Shown in pieces: positions 34,768-45,939 of a DNA stretch of 64,000 bases. How positions within the stretch are numbered: the stretch's first letter is position 1; each line of letters begins with the position of its first letter. The DNA lies in the NCBI RefSeq assembly GCF_003573695.1, contig NC_039359.1, positions 73,479,292 through 73,543,291 of the forward strand, given 5' to 3'. A model generated the notes under the pieces. That model saw nothing but the letters and a program-made list of their open reading frames with translations. It had not been told where the DNA came from and made no database searches. The position numbers were made by a program, and so were the translations under genes. The DNA is from Papaver somniferum (lineage: Eukaryota > Streptophyta > Magnoliopsida > Ranunculales > Papaveraceae).

Positions 34768-35047
34768 TATTGAGACACGTGACTGAGATTGTTTAGGAAA
34801 GTCTCAGTTATGTACGTCTCTTAGAGATTGTTTAGGAAAGTCTTATATAATAAGACTTCTAAGCTCGGTAACAAATCCGAGAATCCGAGACTGATATGGA
34901 ATGTACTTTGATTAGGACTCTTTATATTGGTCAAGAGTTAGAGTCGTGTTAGGAAGTTATTTCTTTCCCAAGTATGAATCATATATATATGTATCAACGT
35001 ATTGTAAAAGAAATAAGAAGTTAATAAGAGATATCAAATTCTTAACA
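34768..35047 (+). repeat. 3' LTR of the copia element
   Basis: 280 bp, identical to the 5' LTR except for T for C near the 20th base and C for T in TATCAACGT. It is followed by the TSD ATGTT (35048-35052). Confidence 0.93.
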
Positions 35048-35270
35048 ATGTTGAATATAACAGTGTAGGTGAGATTAAAACATTCAAAATGCATGGTTTT
35101 AGTACATGATCTTGCACAGTGTGGTTAGCAGAAGTTCTCTTACCTCTGCCTAAAGTCTCATTTGACTGCTCACTTTTCCAACATAGCTTAGCAAGTTCCG
35201 GCCCTATCAGTCGCTGGTTTGTAACTCTTATGTTTCTCAACGATTTCATTAGAAAAATCTATTATCTTTC
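35048..35270 (+). pseudogene. NB-ARC pseudogene, piece 3: MHD region
   Basis: After the copia TSD the frame gives VEYNSVGEIKTFKMHG, then, shifted by one base, LVHDLAQ. This is the MHDLVHDLA block that closes the NB-ARC domain of CC-NLR proteins. Stops follow within 20 codons and no leucine-rich repeats are recognisable afterwards, so the gene is cut off here. Together with 16238-16441 and 29350-30017 it makes one NLR pseudogene. Confidence 0.8.
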
Positions 35271-35393
35271 ATAAAAAAAGAAGAGAGATTCATGAAACCT
35301 GTTCCTTGCTGCAATTACAACCAAAGTGTAAAAGTATTCTCACAGATATGTAACTGTATTAGTTCAGTTCAGTGCTGTAATGAAATCTAAAGA

Positions 35394-36279
35394 ATGCCCA
35401 AATCCATCACAAAAAAAAAAACGCATCACAAATCCAGCATTCTTGCAATGGTCTTGTTCTTTATGAAGTTTATGATGGATCTAATTGTCACAAAACTTAT
35501 GTTGTACACAATCCGCACAATGCAGAACTGCAGAACCCTTCCTAAACCTCCATTCAGAAAAACTCGTGCCCCTTATACTCTGAGTGTCACTATAGCTTTT
35601 GATCGTGCAAAATCAAGTTACTATGTATGAGGTTGTGGGTGTCTGCATGGCAGATACCAGCAAAGGTATATATCATATTGAAATCTACTCTTCCAAGACA
35701 GACTCTTGGAGAGATGCAGGAGATCCCTTTCTTTTCTCTTCACCTGGTAGATTAACGCTGTCAGGTGTGTATTGGAATGGTTCAGTGCACTGGATCGATC
35801 AGTGTAGCGCCACTCTTCATTATTTTGATATTGAATGTGAATTAATGAAGACAATTGCAATGCCAACACAGTCGTATCCTGAAGGAGATTATAGTAGGAA
35901 TATTGTATACTTTAAAGAGTGCAGGGGACATATTCATCTTATGGAGATGCGTAAAGATGACATGCCCCGAGCTGACATTTGGGAGATGCGTATGGATTAT
36001 ACAGGATGGAATGTCAAAGTATTACGTTGATCTTAGTTCATTAACAACTGTATACCCCAGCATTCTACTAGATAGAGTTTATTTAATCCATCATTTTGAG
36101 TTGTATGTGCTTCTTATTGAGGAGGCCGAAGATTCATCAAGGCTGATATTACGGATAGCAAAGGACAAGGTGATATCCTTTGACCTTAAAAATAAGAGTT
36201 TTAAGGAAATGTGTGATGTTATTCCGGATGTTTATGCAGAGGGATTTCAGTATATCGAAACACTTGCTCATGTTTGAGT
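35394..36279 (+). pseudogene. F-box protein fragment (F-box-associated domain)
   Basis: The translation shows RKTRAPYTLSVTIAFDRAKSSYY, VVGVCMADTSKGIYHIEIYSS, WRDAGDPFLFSSPGRLTLSGVYWNGSVHW, LHYFDIECELMKTIAMP and HLMEMRKDDMPRADIWEM. After a frameshift near 36010, YYVDLSSLTTVYP and ISFDLKNKSFKEMCDVI follow. This is the F-box-associated (FBA) interaction domain that recognises substrates in SCF ubiquitin ligases. The N-terminal F-box is absent and the first part (35430-35560) is frameshifted. It starts a series of unrelated host gene pieces on the plus strand. Confidence 0.8.
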
Positions 36280-36340
36280 ATTGCTTTCAAGCAGCCAAAA
36301 AAAGCAAAAAGACTAAAGAATTGAGAATCTGAGAGTGAAA

Positions 36341-36560
<220 letters not shown>

Positions 36561-36900
36561 TCTTAGATCAGGTTGGGTATTTCTGAGTATGTTCTTTCAG
36601 TTGGTTAATGAAGTAATACGAAGCTATTACAAGCTTTATCATATTCAGTTGTAATGATTTAGAAAAATGAATGGGAATTTCAGCTTTTTGTGGTTACATT
36701 ACACTGTTTGGTGAAATTGATTTGATATGTTAAAGTTTTTGTTCTTAACTTGCATCAACTTCGGTTGTATCTAGAAGTATACCTGCAAGATTATATAAGT
36801 ATAAACCAGAGGTGAGAATCATTTTGAGGAGTGCCAAACATATTGACACCAATTACAACCACCGCGAGCTGGAATTTTTTGAAGCTAAGGCATAGAAGAA
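36561..36900. other. Spacer between H4 and ENT fragments
   Basis: The first part (to about 36680) could be the former 3' flank of the H4 copy. No coding or repeat signal is seen. Confidence 0.4.
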
Positions 36901-36939
36901 GAAAAACTAAAAAAGTGCGTGAGCAGGATCAGCACACAA

Positions 36940-37382
36940 CAACAAGCCAGCCACTGCTCTGCTGTGCTATTGGTAGATGCATTCCAATCATAGCAGCTTT
37001 AAGGTTAAAATCAAGAAAGGTCATCCTGGGTGCAACACTGCCTCGTTTCTTCCTTGTCCCATGTTTCTATTTTACGGCCAAGTATGGAACCCAAGGCTGG
37101 ATGATCTTTCTGACATCTTACTTAGGCTTAAGTAATGGATATCTCACAGTCTGTGCCTTTACAGCGGCTCGCCAAGGTTACCAGGTTGGTCAACTGTATT
37201 CTTACTACCGTTTGAAATCCTATATTTGTAGGTATCTATCATTTTCTGATGCTCATTTTTCTTTCCATGTACAGGGTCCAGAACAATATGCATTAGAGAA
37301 TTTGCTTGCACTGTTTCTTCTTGCAGGTATTACTCTCGGCATAACACTCGATTGGATGTGGCTCATTGGCAAAGGCTGGTGA
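36940..37382 (+). pseudogene. Equilibrative nucleoside transporter (ENT) C-terminal fragment with intron
   Basis: Exon 1 ends at 37184 with IGRCIPIIAALRLKSRK, FYFTAKYGTQGWMIFLTSYL and GLSNGYLTVCAFTAARQGYQ. A 90-bp GT-AG intron follows (37185-37274). Exon 2 reads GPEQYALENLLALFLLAGI and TLDWMWLIGKGW with a stop at 37382. This is the last third of a plant ENT, covering the final transmembrane helices, which carry nucleosides across membranes. The frame is open from 36831, including through the unspliced intron. The N-terminal two thirds are missing and residues 1-45 of the open frame look unrelated. The kept intron shows DNA-level duplication. Confidence 0.85.
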
Positions 37383-37389
37383 TCTTTCA

Positions 37390-38300
37390 CTCAGAAGTCA
37401 ATTTGTAAATAAACACACATTGGTGATTACAGAACCTTGATGCATTTCAATCTTTAGGAACCAAATCGTTTCAGTTCGTGACCTTTATATGTAGATCTAG
37501 GCTTTGTTCATGTTGCATTCAGTCAGATCATGCAAGCATGTCTGTTCCAGAACTTGACTTGGACTTGTAACAACAACTGAAGGATTGCTAACACAAATTT
37601 GTGAAAGTAAGTAATTCCTAGCTCGATTTAAATCTAGATGGATTTAAATCTGCAATTGCAGCGTTTCAAATGGATAATGTTTTTCAAACCACTAGTCTCG
37701 ATTCTCATACAACCTGTACTTCATAAATTTGGTTGAATGTGTCATCTCGTTGCTGATCTTGACCGTGTCCATGGATTTAGCAGTGGTGGTGATAGTTCTA
37801 ATCAATGGACAAAAACCAAGTGACAAGAATTAAGTGAAAGGCTAAGCAAGATGGATTTCTATGATTTTAGTTTTCTGCTTGAAGTATATATACATCATTT
37901 TTCTTCAAGTATTTACAAATAACAGTGCTATGCTTTGAACTTGAAGTTCACTTAATATCCATGCATAATTTGTATAATAGGCACTTTCTATCATATACCT
38001 TTAGCTTTATCACAGAGCATACTTTTATTTTGGCCAATGTCAACGCCGGTACAAATATTAGATGTGCCAGTAGGCACTTGTTTTAGTTTTGTATTCATGC
38101 CCCATATCAGTGTCAGACACCAGACTGAACCACTGCATAAGGAAAAAAAAAAGATTCTTGAGTTTGTGGTGCCAATTCCACTACCACCAATAAGAACATA
38201 GCAGAAGATCTTCATGGATAAGAGATATATTTGTCTGAACTCACCAAATCAAAATACCATCTTCAGTAGTCTTGCATTTTCAATCTAACAGAAAACTATA
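37390..38300. other. No gene recognised between ENT and LHCB fragments
   Basis: AT-rich sequence, partly resembling 3' flank of the ENT piece. A phrase at 38157-38200 (TGTGGTGCCAATTCCACT) recurs at 39863-39900, linking this flank to the third LHCB copy. Confidence 0.45.
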
Positions 38301-38303
38301 TTA

Positions 38304-38985
38304 ATGGCAAACATGGCAATCTCTTCTCCATTATTTGCAGGGAAAGCTTTGACTCTGAACTCACAATCAGATTTCCCAACCAACGTTAGATCCAGTAGCA
38401 ATTGGTAAGATTTGGAAGTCCTTAAAGATCCAGACCGTGTCAAGTACCTTGGTCCCTTTTCTGGTGAGTCTCCTTCTCACCTAATTGGTGAATTCACTGG
38501 TGACTATGGTTGGGACACTGCTGGACAATCTGCTGACCCAGAGACCTTTGCCAATGATCCATTCTAGGTGGGTAATGCTCAGCGCTTTGGGTTGTGTCTT
38601 CCCTGAACTTACCTCTAGGAGCAGGGTCAAATTCGGTGAAGCAGTTTGGTTGAAAGCCGGATCTCAGACTTTCAGGGAAGGAGGACTAGACTATTTTGGG
38701 CTGTTCCAGCTTGGTTCGTGAACTGAGCACCGGCGCTCTTGAAACATACAGAGTTGCCAGTGGAAGTTAAGAATGGTCGCCTTGCGATGTTCTCCATGTT
38801 TGGGTTCTTCGTTCAGGCTATTGTGACAGCAAAAGGTCCTCTAGAGAATCTGGCTGATCAGCTTTTGGACCCGATAAACCATAATGCTTGGTCATATGCT
38901 ACCAATTTTAAAGGAACTGATCTATATATCTGGCATCGGTTTGGCCTCCAAGTGTGGAGAAGCTTTAATGGATTGTCATACTGAA
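38304..38985 (+). pseudogene. Chlorophyll a/b-binding protein (LHCB) pseudogene, copy A
   Basis: It starts MANMAISSPLFAGKALTLN, a chloroplast transit-peptide-like beginning. Then come [71 protein letters not shown] and, after a gap of about 150 bp, [33 protein letters not shown] and AWSYATNF. These are the thylakoid light-harvesting complex II helices with their chlorophyll-ligand region (KNGRLAM). Frameshifts near 38410, 38570 and 38690 and several stops inactivate it. The deletion removes the segment between helices 2 and 3 that copy B (49700-50055) keeps. Confidence 0.9.
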
Positions 38986-39334
38986 CAAAAGCAGACGAAA
39001 AGTTAGTTTCCCAGTCATTGAATGAGTCCTCCAATAATTTGAATTTTCACAATTATTTGTGGTGCTATGGTTCAGAATAATAGAACTCAACCCTGTTGCT
39101 CAGATTTCAGGCTCCTTAAGTGGTTCACATGCAGCTCTACTGACTAGTAAAGAAAAGATTATGAAGTCATTCATTTGGAATTGCAATTTACTGAACATGA
39201 TTTTGAATTTTCAATGGGTCAATAATAGTAAGAATATCAATTTTTAACGAAAGCAATGTTATCGCATACAAAAGAGAGATGATACTTTCACATCTCTTAG
39301 ATGTCTTCACCCTTCCATTTTTTCAGTAATTCTC
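38765..39334 (+). repeat. Inverted repeat arm A (LHCB 3' end and flank)
   Basis: The stretch from GAAGTTAAGAATGGTCGCC to TTTCAGTAATTCT recurs in reverse complement at 49349-49918 with only a few percent differences. The spacer is about 10 kb. The homology covers the last LHCB exon part and about 350 bp of 3' flank. Confidence 0.92.
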
Positions 39335-39589
39335 TTAGACATCTCTTAGATGTCTTCACATCTCGGTAAAATCTCGGTTTCATATTTTATATCCTCGTAT
39401 CGATAATCACTTAAAAGAAACATAGTATTAGTAAATCTGGTTTTTCACCTTCCTCATCATCAACACCAAATAATAATTTTAGCTCAAGAAATTCAAATAC
39501 AGCAACAAGCAATAATACTAGTGAGTGAATTAATCTTTTTAATTTTTGTACGTGAGATTAGTCCACTCAATTTAAAAAGAAAAAAAAAA

Positions 39590-39745
39590 TCCGGCAAAGA
39601 CAAATCAATTCCGACCGAAAAACACGTTTCCGGCCGAAATTTTCGCAAAGATTTCGTCCGACCGAAATTAACAAAATCGTGTTTTCTTGGACCGAAATCC
39701 GGAATTTCGCCGAAATTTCGGCCGAAATGACCGAAATCGACTACA
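39590..39745. repeat. Dense CCGAAA/TTTCGG motif cluster
   Basis: Over about 155 bp CCGAAA or its complement occurs more than ten times, including the palindromes TTTCGGCCGAAA and CCGGCCGAAATTTTCGC. Open frames on both strands at this site are by-products of the repeat. No family assigned. Confidence 0.6.
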
Positions 39746-39849
39746 TAGAGCTGCACTCATCTTAAGACTAGCTAATGCACATTCCTTTATCTTGAGTCAA
39801 ATGTTTCCTATTATATTCCATTAGTTTTGGGGGCCTGTGAAAAATAATG

Positions 39850-40270
39850 AAGTTTCTTGAATCTGTGGTGCCAACTCCACTATCAATAAGAACATGAACA
39901 AATCAAATCAAATCAACTTGAGAATGGTCGCCTCGCTATGTAGAACAGCATACTAGGCGCATGATTGGTGATGAATTAATGCAACACTTCTTTACTATTC
40001 GATGATTGGTGTGGTGAAAAGAGTATTGCAGAGTCTTTCACAGTTATTTGTGGTGCTATGGTTCAGAATAAGAGAACTGAACTGAGTTGCCGAGACTGCA
40101 GACTCCTTAAGAAATTCATAGGTAGCTCTACTGATTACGAAAGAACAAATGATGAACTCATTGGGGTCTGGGAGGAGAATTTGTCTAGCCATATTACATT
40201 TGGAATTAAGAGCAGAGAAATCGATCTTGCTCAAGTTTTCAGTACTTATGAAAATTTAGGATCATGACCT
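39850..40270 (+). pseudogene. LHCB 3' end and flank, worn copy C
   Basis: GAGAATGGTCGCCTCGCTATG (39919-39940) matches the LHCB NGRLAM coding part. CAGTTATTTGTGGTGCTATGG at about 40041 matches 39050-39070, and AGACTCCTTAAG...TAGCTCTACTGA matches 39113-39145. It is a direct, more diverged copy of the arm A region with large deletions. No open frame corresponds. Confidence 0.7.
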
Positions 40271-40274
40271 GAAG

Positions 40275-41150
40275 TGCCTTGGCTGAAAGATGTTTCTCCG
40301 GCAGTAGTATTTAGAACATGAGTTGCCCACGCACTGGAGAATATTAAGAATAGCAGCATTCCACGAACTGGAGTGTATTAAGAGCAGCAGCATTCTATCC
40401 AACACTCATAACAGGAAGCGAAATATGCAATTATCCGTAATGTTCTGGACAATCTGTGAAGTTGCCATGGCACGTAGCACAAGTGACGGCTTTATTTGCA
40501 GGAACTGAACTCTGCCGTTTTATCCAGCTCGACCGCAGCCTGACAATCCAAGAAAAAAAAATGACATTTTCCCTAGTCCTGAGTCCTTAGCTCAAAACAC
40601 CGCAAGTCTCAAGAAAGGCTTCCTACACTAAAAAGAAAATAAACACCGCAAGTCTCAAGAAAGGCCACCACATTAGTCACTTGGTAAAAATTTCAATGAA
40701 AGACCGGTCTATCTATCAACTGCAATGTTGCTTCATAATCATTCAGGTACAGCTTTCTAAACATACAAATGCATCTTCACTCCCGGGAAGTAAGAACAAG
40801 CCTGACAGTTAAGACGAATGGTAACATTACAGTAAAAATGATAACAACCATGTAAAAACCAATACGAATGCATCTTCACAGTTCTTCGACAAAAAAACCA
40901 TGCAAAATGATAACATTACAATAAAATATTAAAAAAAAAAAAAAAAAAAAACATGGCAGGAACATTGCCATCAACCGGCAAACTGCTTCTGAAATGTTAA
41001 GTTTCGTCTTAAAAGGTGTGGTGTAGTTTCAGCAAGGTCACGGAGGACTTTGAGTGATCTCTTCTTGCCCATTCTCTCATTTTGGCATTGCATCTCTTCA
41101 AACCAGCACCACTTTATATTCTTGGCGAGGTATTAAGAACATTCATCTTC
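40275..41150. other. No gene clearly recognised; possible minus-strand exon
   Basis: A run of about 21 A lies at 40930-40951. On the minus strand 41130-40978 reads openly (NIKWCWFEEMQCQNERMGKK then SLKVLRDLAETTPHLLRRN). It could be a terminal exon of an unidentified gene, but no family was recognised. Confidence 0.3.
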
Positions 41151-41159
41151 GAGAGGTAG

Positions 41160-41333
41160 CAGGGACGGAGCCAGAAATTCCATATAAAGGGGCGAATTTG
41201 AAAAAAAAAATATTTAGGGGGGGCTTATTAAGAGATTTTTTTTTAATTAGTAAGAATTTTAAGGGATCACCAATGAATTAACCAGAAATAGGGGGCGGGG
41301 GCCACCCCTGAGCTCTACATAGCTCCGTCCCTG
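41160..41333. mobile_element. hAT-type MITE, 174 bp
   Basis: The ends CAGGGACGGAGC and GCTCCGTCCCTG are perfect 12-bp inverted repeats. They are flanked by the 8-bp duplication AGAGGTAG (41152-41159 and 41334-41341). An 8-bp TSD with CAGGG ends is diagnostic for hAT. There is no coding capacity. Confidence 0.92.
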
Positions 41334-41497
41334 AGAGGTAGTGTTTAGTTACTTCACAAGTCCTTAGACGACATCGATTCTTAGTCAGTATCTTCTTCAT
41401 TTCTATATACAACTTCACTAGGTCAGTCATGCAAATCTGTTGGTTGACATAATGGTGTGTAGAATGGGAAGGGAAATAAATCTAGATGCTTTGCAAT

Positions 41498-41750
41498 TGT
41501 TGAGTGTTAATGTAATGTTCAAATGTAATAGGAGTGTAAGAATATAAATAGTAGTAGAATTGTGTGGATAATAGATGTGCACGTGTCATCTTATCTCTAT
41601 GGTCTTATATTGACCATGTGTAGAGAGAGATAATTATTATGAAGAAAGAAATCAAAGAAAATAAAGTGAGCAGAAACTATTAGTTTCCCACTCCATTATC
41701 AATCAAAATCCTTCTTAATCATCATCATAAATTCAATCAAATATCTAACA
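41498..41750 (+). repeat. 5' LTR of a truncated copia element
   Basis: It begins TGTTGAGTGTTAATG and ends ATCTAACA (TG...CA), followed two bases later by TGGTATCGGAGCA (41753-41765), an initiator-Met primer-binding site. A TATA-like TATAAATAGTAG lies at about 41544. The 3' LTR is missing from the window. Confidence 0.82.
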
Positions 41751-41909
41751 ATTGGTATCGGAGCATAGATCAAGTGAATCCGATCTTGGAGAGTGAAAAA
41801 AATCAATTTCTACCCATTTATTCAAAAAAATCAGCAACATTCAAAATCTTCAAAAACTAGATCTAGAAAAGAAAAACCCAATTTCTTCAATCAATCATCA
41901 ACCAAATCA

Positions 41910-43255
41910 ATGGCAAGTAGTAGTAACTCAAGTCTATACATTCAACTACCATAAATACCTCTTTTTTCATGGAGAAAATTATGATTTTTGGGCCATCAAA
42001 ATGAAGACCTTGTTCATGTCACAAGATGTGTGGGAGATTGTACAAAATGGGTATGATGAAATAGAAGATACATCAACTCTAGAACAACCCCAACAGGATT
42101 TACTTAAGGAGAGTAGGAAGAAGAATTCTAAAGCATCCATGTATATCCAACAAGGTGTTGGAGACACTATTCCACCAAGAATAATTCATTTTCCTAAAGC
42201 TAAAGAAGCTTGGGATATTCTTCAAAAGGAGTATGGAGGTAATAAGAAGGTAAGAGAGTTAAAATTACATTCTTATAGAAGGGATTTTGAGAATCTTAAA
42301 ATGAATGAGAATAAATACTTGAATGAATTTTCTTCAAGAGTTGTTGAAATTGTTAATAATATGATGATGTGTGGTGAGAAGATGGAGCAAAGAAGAATTT
42401 GTGAGAAGATATTGATGTGCTTGCCGAAAAAATTCGAACCCATTGTGGCAGTTATGGAAGAGACTAAAGATTTCTCAACATTAAAGTCACAAGAGTTACG
42501 GGCTTCCTTGAAGGTGTATGAGCAAAGTTTTTTAAGACACTCTGAAAAGTCAATTGAGAGTGCATTTCAATCAAAATTCAACTTTGATTCAAAAAATTCC
42601 GCAATAAAGAAAAATGAGTACAAGGGTGAATCAACATCAAACTTCAAAGGAAAATGAAAATGGAAGAAAGGAGGAGCTAATTCCAACAACTATACAAAGA
42701 GTGATTCATCTCAAGTACCAAGATGCAATTTTTGCAAGAAGAATGGTCACTTAAAGAAGAATTTTTGGAACAAAGGAAAACCACAATGTCGCAATTGCAA
42801 GAAATATGGACATTTGGAGAAATATTGTAGATACAAAGAAGATGAAGAACAAGCCGGTAGTGCCGAAGAAAAAGAAGAAAAACAAAATTTGTTTAATGCT
42901 TGTCAAAGTGCATGGTGACTTCCAAGAGTGAAGTTTGGTTTGTGGATAGTGGATGCACAACTCATATGCCCGGTGAAAAAAGCTTGTTTGTTGGTATGGA
43001 TACATCCATAAATTCTCTAGTGAAGATGGGTGATGGAAATATGGTTCAAGCTAATGGAAGAGGGACAATTTGTATGCAAACTATCAATGAAGCAAAATAC
43101 ATTAGAGATGTATTATATGTTCCGGACTTGACAACAAAATTTGCTTAGTTTTGACAATTTGTGGAACATAACTTGGGTATGCGGTTTATTTTGAAGATGG
43201 ATATTGCACCATTTATGACAAGAATCCCATGGGATTACAAATTCTAGGTATCATG
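41910..43255 (+). pseudogene. Copia gag and protease fragment
   Basis: A UBN2-type gag gives LFHGENYDFWAIKMKTLFMS, VREL..HSYRRDFENLKM and MCLPKKFEPIVAVMEETKD, with a stop near 41953 and another at 42655. Two CCHC zinc knuckles follow (CNFCKKNGHLKKN with the last C changed to N-F-W, and CRNCKKYGHLEKYC, about 42723-42830). Then, in another frame from about 42910, comes the aspartic protease WFVDSGCTTHMPG with the DSG triad, and VKMGDGNMVQANGRGTI. A stop at 43146 follows. Confidence 0.88.
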
Positions 43256-43266
43256 TAAATTCCTTA

Positions 43267-43600
43267 TGTGTTTGGTAAGTCAATATAAATTCCTAGGATT
43301 TAAAGAGTTTTCTTGTATTAAAGTCTTTGTATCGTTTGGCATTACCCTCAAATCTTAAAATTGCATATATATGGGATCTAAAGTTAAAAAAAGTGGGTCC
43401 ACAAATCCTTGATAAGTTTCCCAGCACATCTTAGGGAGGAGGGGTCGGACTCCATATGGAGGATTTTCTGGAAAACTGAATCCCGTAGGAAATATGATTC
43501 CAAGGATTCTGACAACCAAACATACAACGGGAAACGTAATTCTACCAAATCCCCTGGATCCATGAATTCCACCTTTAAAATTCTACATCCAAACCCACCA
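43267..43600. mobile_element. Possible PIF/Harbinger-like MITE
   Basis: The left end TGTGTTTGGTAAG and the reverse complement of the right end TGGTGGGTTTGGATG are loosely alike, and TTA flanks both sides (43264-43266 and 43601-43603). GTGTTTGG-type ends and TTA duplications are typical of Tourist-like MITEs. The ends match poorly, so this is tentative. Confidence 0.35.
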
Positions 43601-43603
43601 TTA

Positions 43604-43984
43604 AATAACTTCTCCGCTTCTTCTTCCTCATTTTTTTTCCCTTTTGCCTCGTTTTCTCCTTTTTATGATTACTTTTTTTTTGCCGAGAGAACATGGTGAA
43701 ATTAATCGAGGATAATCATGTTGTTGTTAATCAATAAGATTATTGGAAGAAGATACAAAGTGATTCCATTTTTAGGTTTTAAATCTGTGGTTTTATTTTA
43801 ATTTTCCATGAGTAGAGCTAATTCAATGGTTTTCTAGGTCTAATTCCATCTTTTTTTCATGAAGTTATTATGATATCGTTGCGTTTTCGATTTGATTTTC
43901 CTGAGGTTATTGAGAATAAACCCTATTTGTTTGATACTGTAATTATGATTTGGAGAACTAGGGTTTATGAGAAATTAAGGTTAG
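43604..43984. other. No feature recognised
   Basis: A pyrimidine-rich stretch (43610-43680) is followed by AT-rich DNA with a short open frame around 43870-44070 that matches nothing I know. Confidence 0.4.
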
Positions 43985-45939
43985 TGTTAGAGCATTGCTC
44001 GGTTGAACCCACCAAGCATTGGTATGTCAAGTTTGGTTGTCATATTTTAGTGAATCAAAACTCATGTTAAGAGTCGCTTGATTATGTACTAGAGTTAACT
44101 TCGTATAGGTTAGCTTGAAAGTATTAGTATATGAGACATTATAAGTATTGTGAAGTCTTGAAGATGTGAAGAAGCAAGGAGCTACAACGACGACAATCAT
44201 CCTTCCACTTGAGGTTAGTGATATTTGACTTGAACTGTTTCATTCCCTAACGTATGTTTCAATTCATGCATATTGAAAACATAACTACGAAGCATATATG
44301 AACTCTAGATAGACATAGTATTAAAGAATACAATACGAGGTTTATTGATTAACCATTAAACTTTGTAGATAAGACATCGCCATAATCATTTGAATGCTAT
44401 TGTGAACAGAAAAAGAAATTGCCAGGAGTTATTGGTTTTGTTATTCATTGCATATCTTATGAACAACCAATATGTGTGATAGAGTATAACCGCTCACAAA
44501 TCATTGTGTTCTTGGTAGAACTATTCACATGTGGTGTGATCGGATTAGTAAAACCAATCTTAAGTAATCACATGTGGTGTGATCGGATTACGTCTGACCT
44601 TGGGGAAAGGGAACCGATCCTAGTAAGGGAAAGGGAACCGATCCTTGTAAGGGAAAGGAAACCGATCCTAGTAAGGGAAAGGGAATCGATCCTTGTAAGG
44701 GGTGAAGTACATCAAGGGAAATCGATCCTTGTATGGGGTGCAACAAGGTTTATAGCATAAAGGGAAACCGATCCTATGGACATGTGCAACACATATAAGT
44801 TGGATACCATATGTATGTGGGGAACCGATCCTAGTACCTAGTCAACCGAATCTTTGGGAAGCTAGTGTGACTATGCGTAGTACTCACATGGAGGTAGAAC
44901 CGAAACTTGTTTTGGTAGAATCTTTAAACCCATGATTGTGATTGAATGTTGGTTTGATCAATCACATAGTTCTTGAAAGTCATATGAACCAATTCTAAAC
45001 TTGTTTGGAAGTGTGGAAAATCGGTTTCAAGATTGTAAGTGTGAAAGAGAACTTACAAAGTAAAGATGTCGACAAACTTTGAACACGTGCTGTGAATGTT
45101 TATTTCTATAATTGTTCAAAGATATTCCTTAACGGCTAAGGGAAGGGAATCCCATGATCGAAACACAAGTAAGTTAAGAATCTTTTTATTAAGGTTATTA
45201 ATTTCATTTTGTAGGGAAATTACAGAATTAGTAATGTGCATTTACTAATTAGATTTTCCGAGAGATTTCGATCGTTATTTTTGGATAGAGCATTTCCAGG
45301 AATTATGGAAACCGAAATTGTGCTTTAATTAATATCTTGAGAATATTTTCGGTTTTGGAAATTTCTTGGTGTCCAAACTTCCTTGTCTATAAATACACGA
45401 AGTTTGCCTTTCTAGCAAACTAATCCTTCGTAACAACAGATTTACTCTTTTGTTGTTGTTATTGGTGTAGCCGCCTATCGGAGAGGAGAGTAATCTAATT
45501 AGGTGAAATCTCTTACGGCCGCTCAGTTTAAAGTCTTCTTTGGGATTGAGAATCTCTAGCGTAACCCGTTGGTGGGAAACTAGATAATTGCGGTTTATCT
45601 TTGATTTCGATTGATTTGATTGACTAACAGTGGTTGAAATCTGATTGCACCTAGTTTGTTTATTCTTGATAATCTTCTCTTCTGATATAATATTCACTCA
45701 AACTAGTTCAGAGTTTCGACAGGGATATTTAGACTGTTGTTAGTTCTAAAGACGATCTTGTGATAATCCATTTTTTAACAGACTCCGTTCTGTGCGTGAT
45801 TGATCACAAGAGATTCAAGTTATTGGGTGCAGGTTTTTATTGAAGATTTAAGAAGATTTGAAGACAAAGAAGATATTGAAGATATGACTTGATTTTTACA
45901 ATATTTGGTGTGCACAATATTTATTTCGGCCTGACAACA
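43985..45939 (+). mobile_element. Probable solo LTR of a long-LTR retrotransposon, about 1.95 kb
   Basis: It starts TGTTAGAGCATTGC and ends CTGACAACA (TGTT...AACA). A TATA box TCTATAAATACACGAAG is at about 45387 with a transcript-leader-like region after it. The first 35 bp match the minus-strand remnant at 3250-3300, which supports a repeat family with this end. No coding domain lies inside. A TSD was not found (flanks GTTAG and AAAAT), so the ends are approximate. Confidence 0.5.
44527..44840 (+). repeat. 24-bp tandem array and related motifs inside the LTR
   Basis: Four units of the type GGGAAAGGGAACCGATCCTT plus GTAA start at about 44603, 44627, 44651 and 44675, and diverged GGGAAACCGATCC copies follow to about 44835. 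Before them CACATGTGGTGTGATCGGAT occurs twice (44527 and 44571). Confidence 0.8.

Larger units (their letters stand above)
30018..35047 (+). mobile_element. Young Ty1/copia retrotransposon, 5.03 kb
   Basis: The two LTRs of 280 bp differ at only two positions and are flanked by ATGTT. A primer-binding site follows the 5' LTR and a GAGGGGGG purine tract precedes the 3' LTR. Gag, protease, integrase, RT and RNase H come in the copia order. With 2 of 280 differences and a commonly used plant rate of 1.3e-8 per site per year the age would be near 0.3 million years. That is an estimate from two events. Despite its youth the coding frame has one frameshift and two stops. Confidence 0.96.
41498..43255 (+). 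mobile_element. Ty1/copia retrotransposon truncated after protease
   Basis: 5' LTR, primer-binding site, gag and protease are present in order, after which the pol sequence stops near YDKNPMG (about 43220-43255). Integrase, RT, RNase H and the 3' LTR are absent. No TSD can be assessed. Confidence 0.85.

Noticed and set aside
39493..39756. Protein-coding frames on both strands near 39.5-39.75 kb
   Set aside because: Both derive from the CCGAAA/TTTCGG repeat field.
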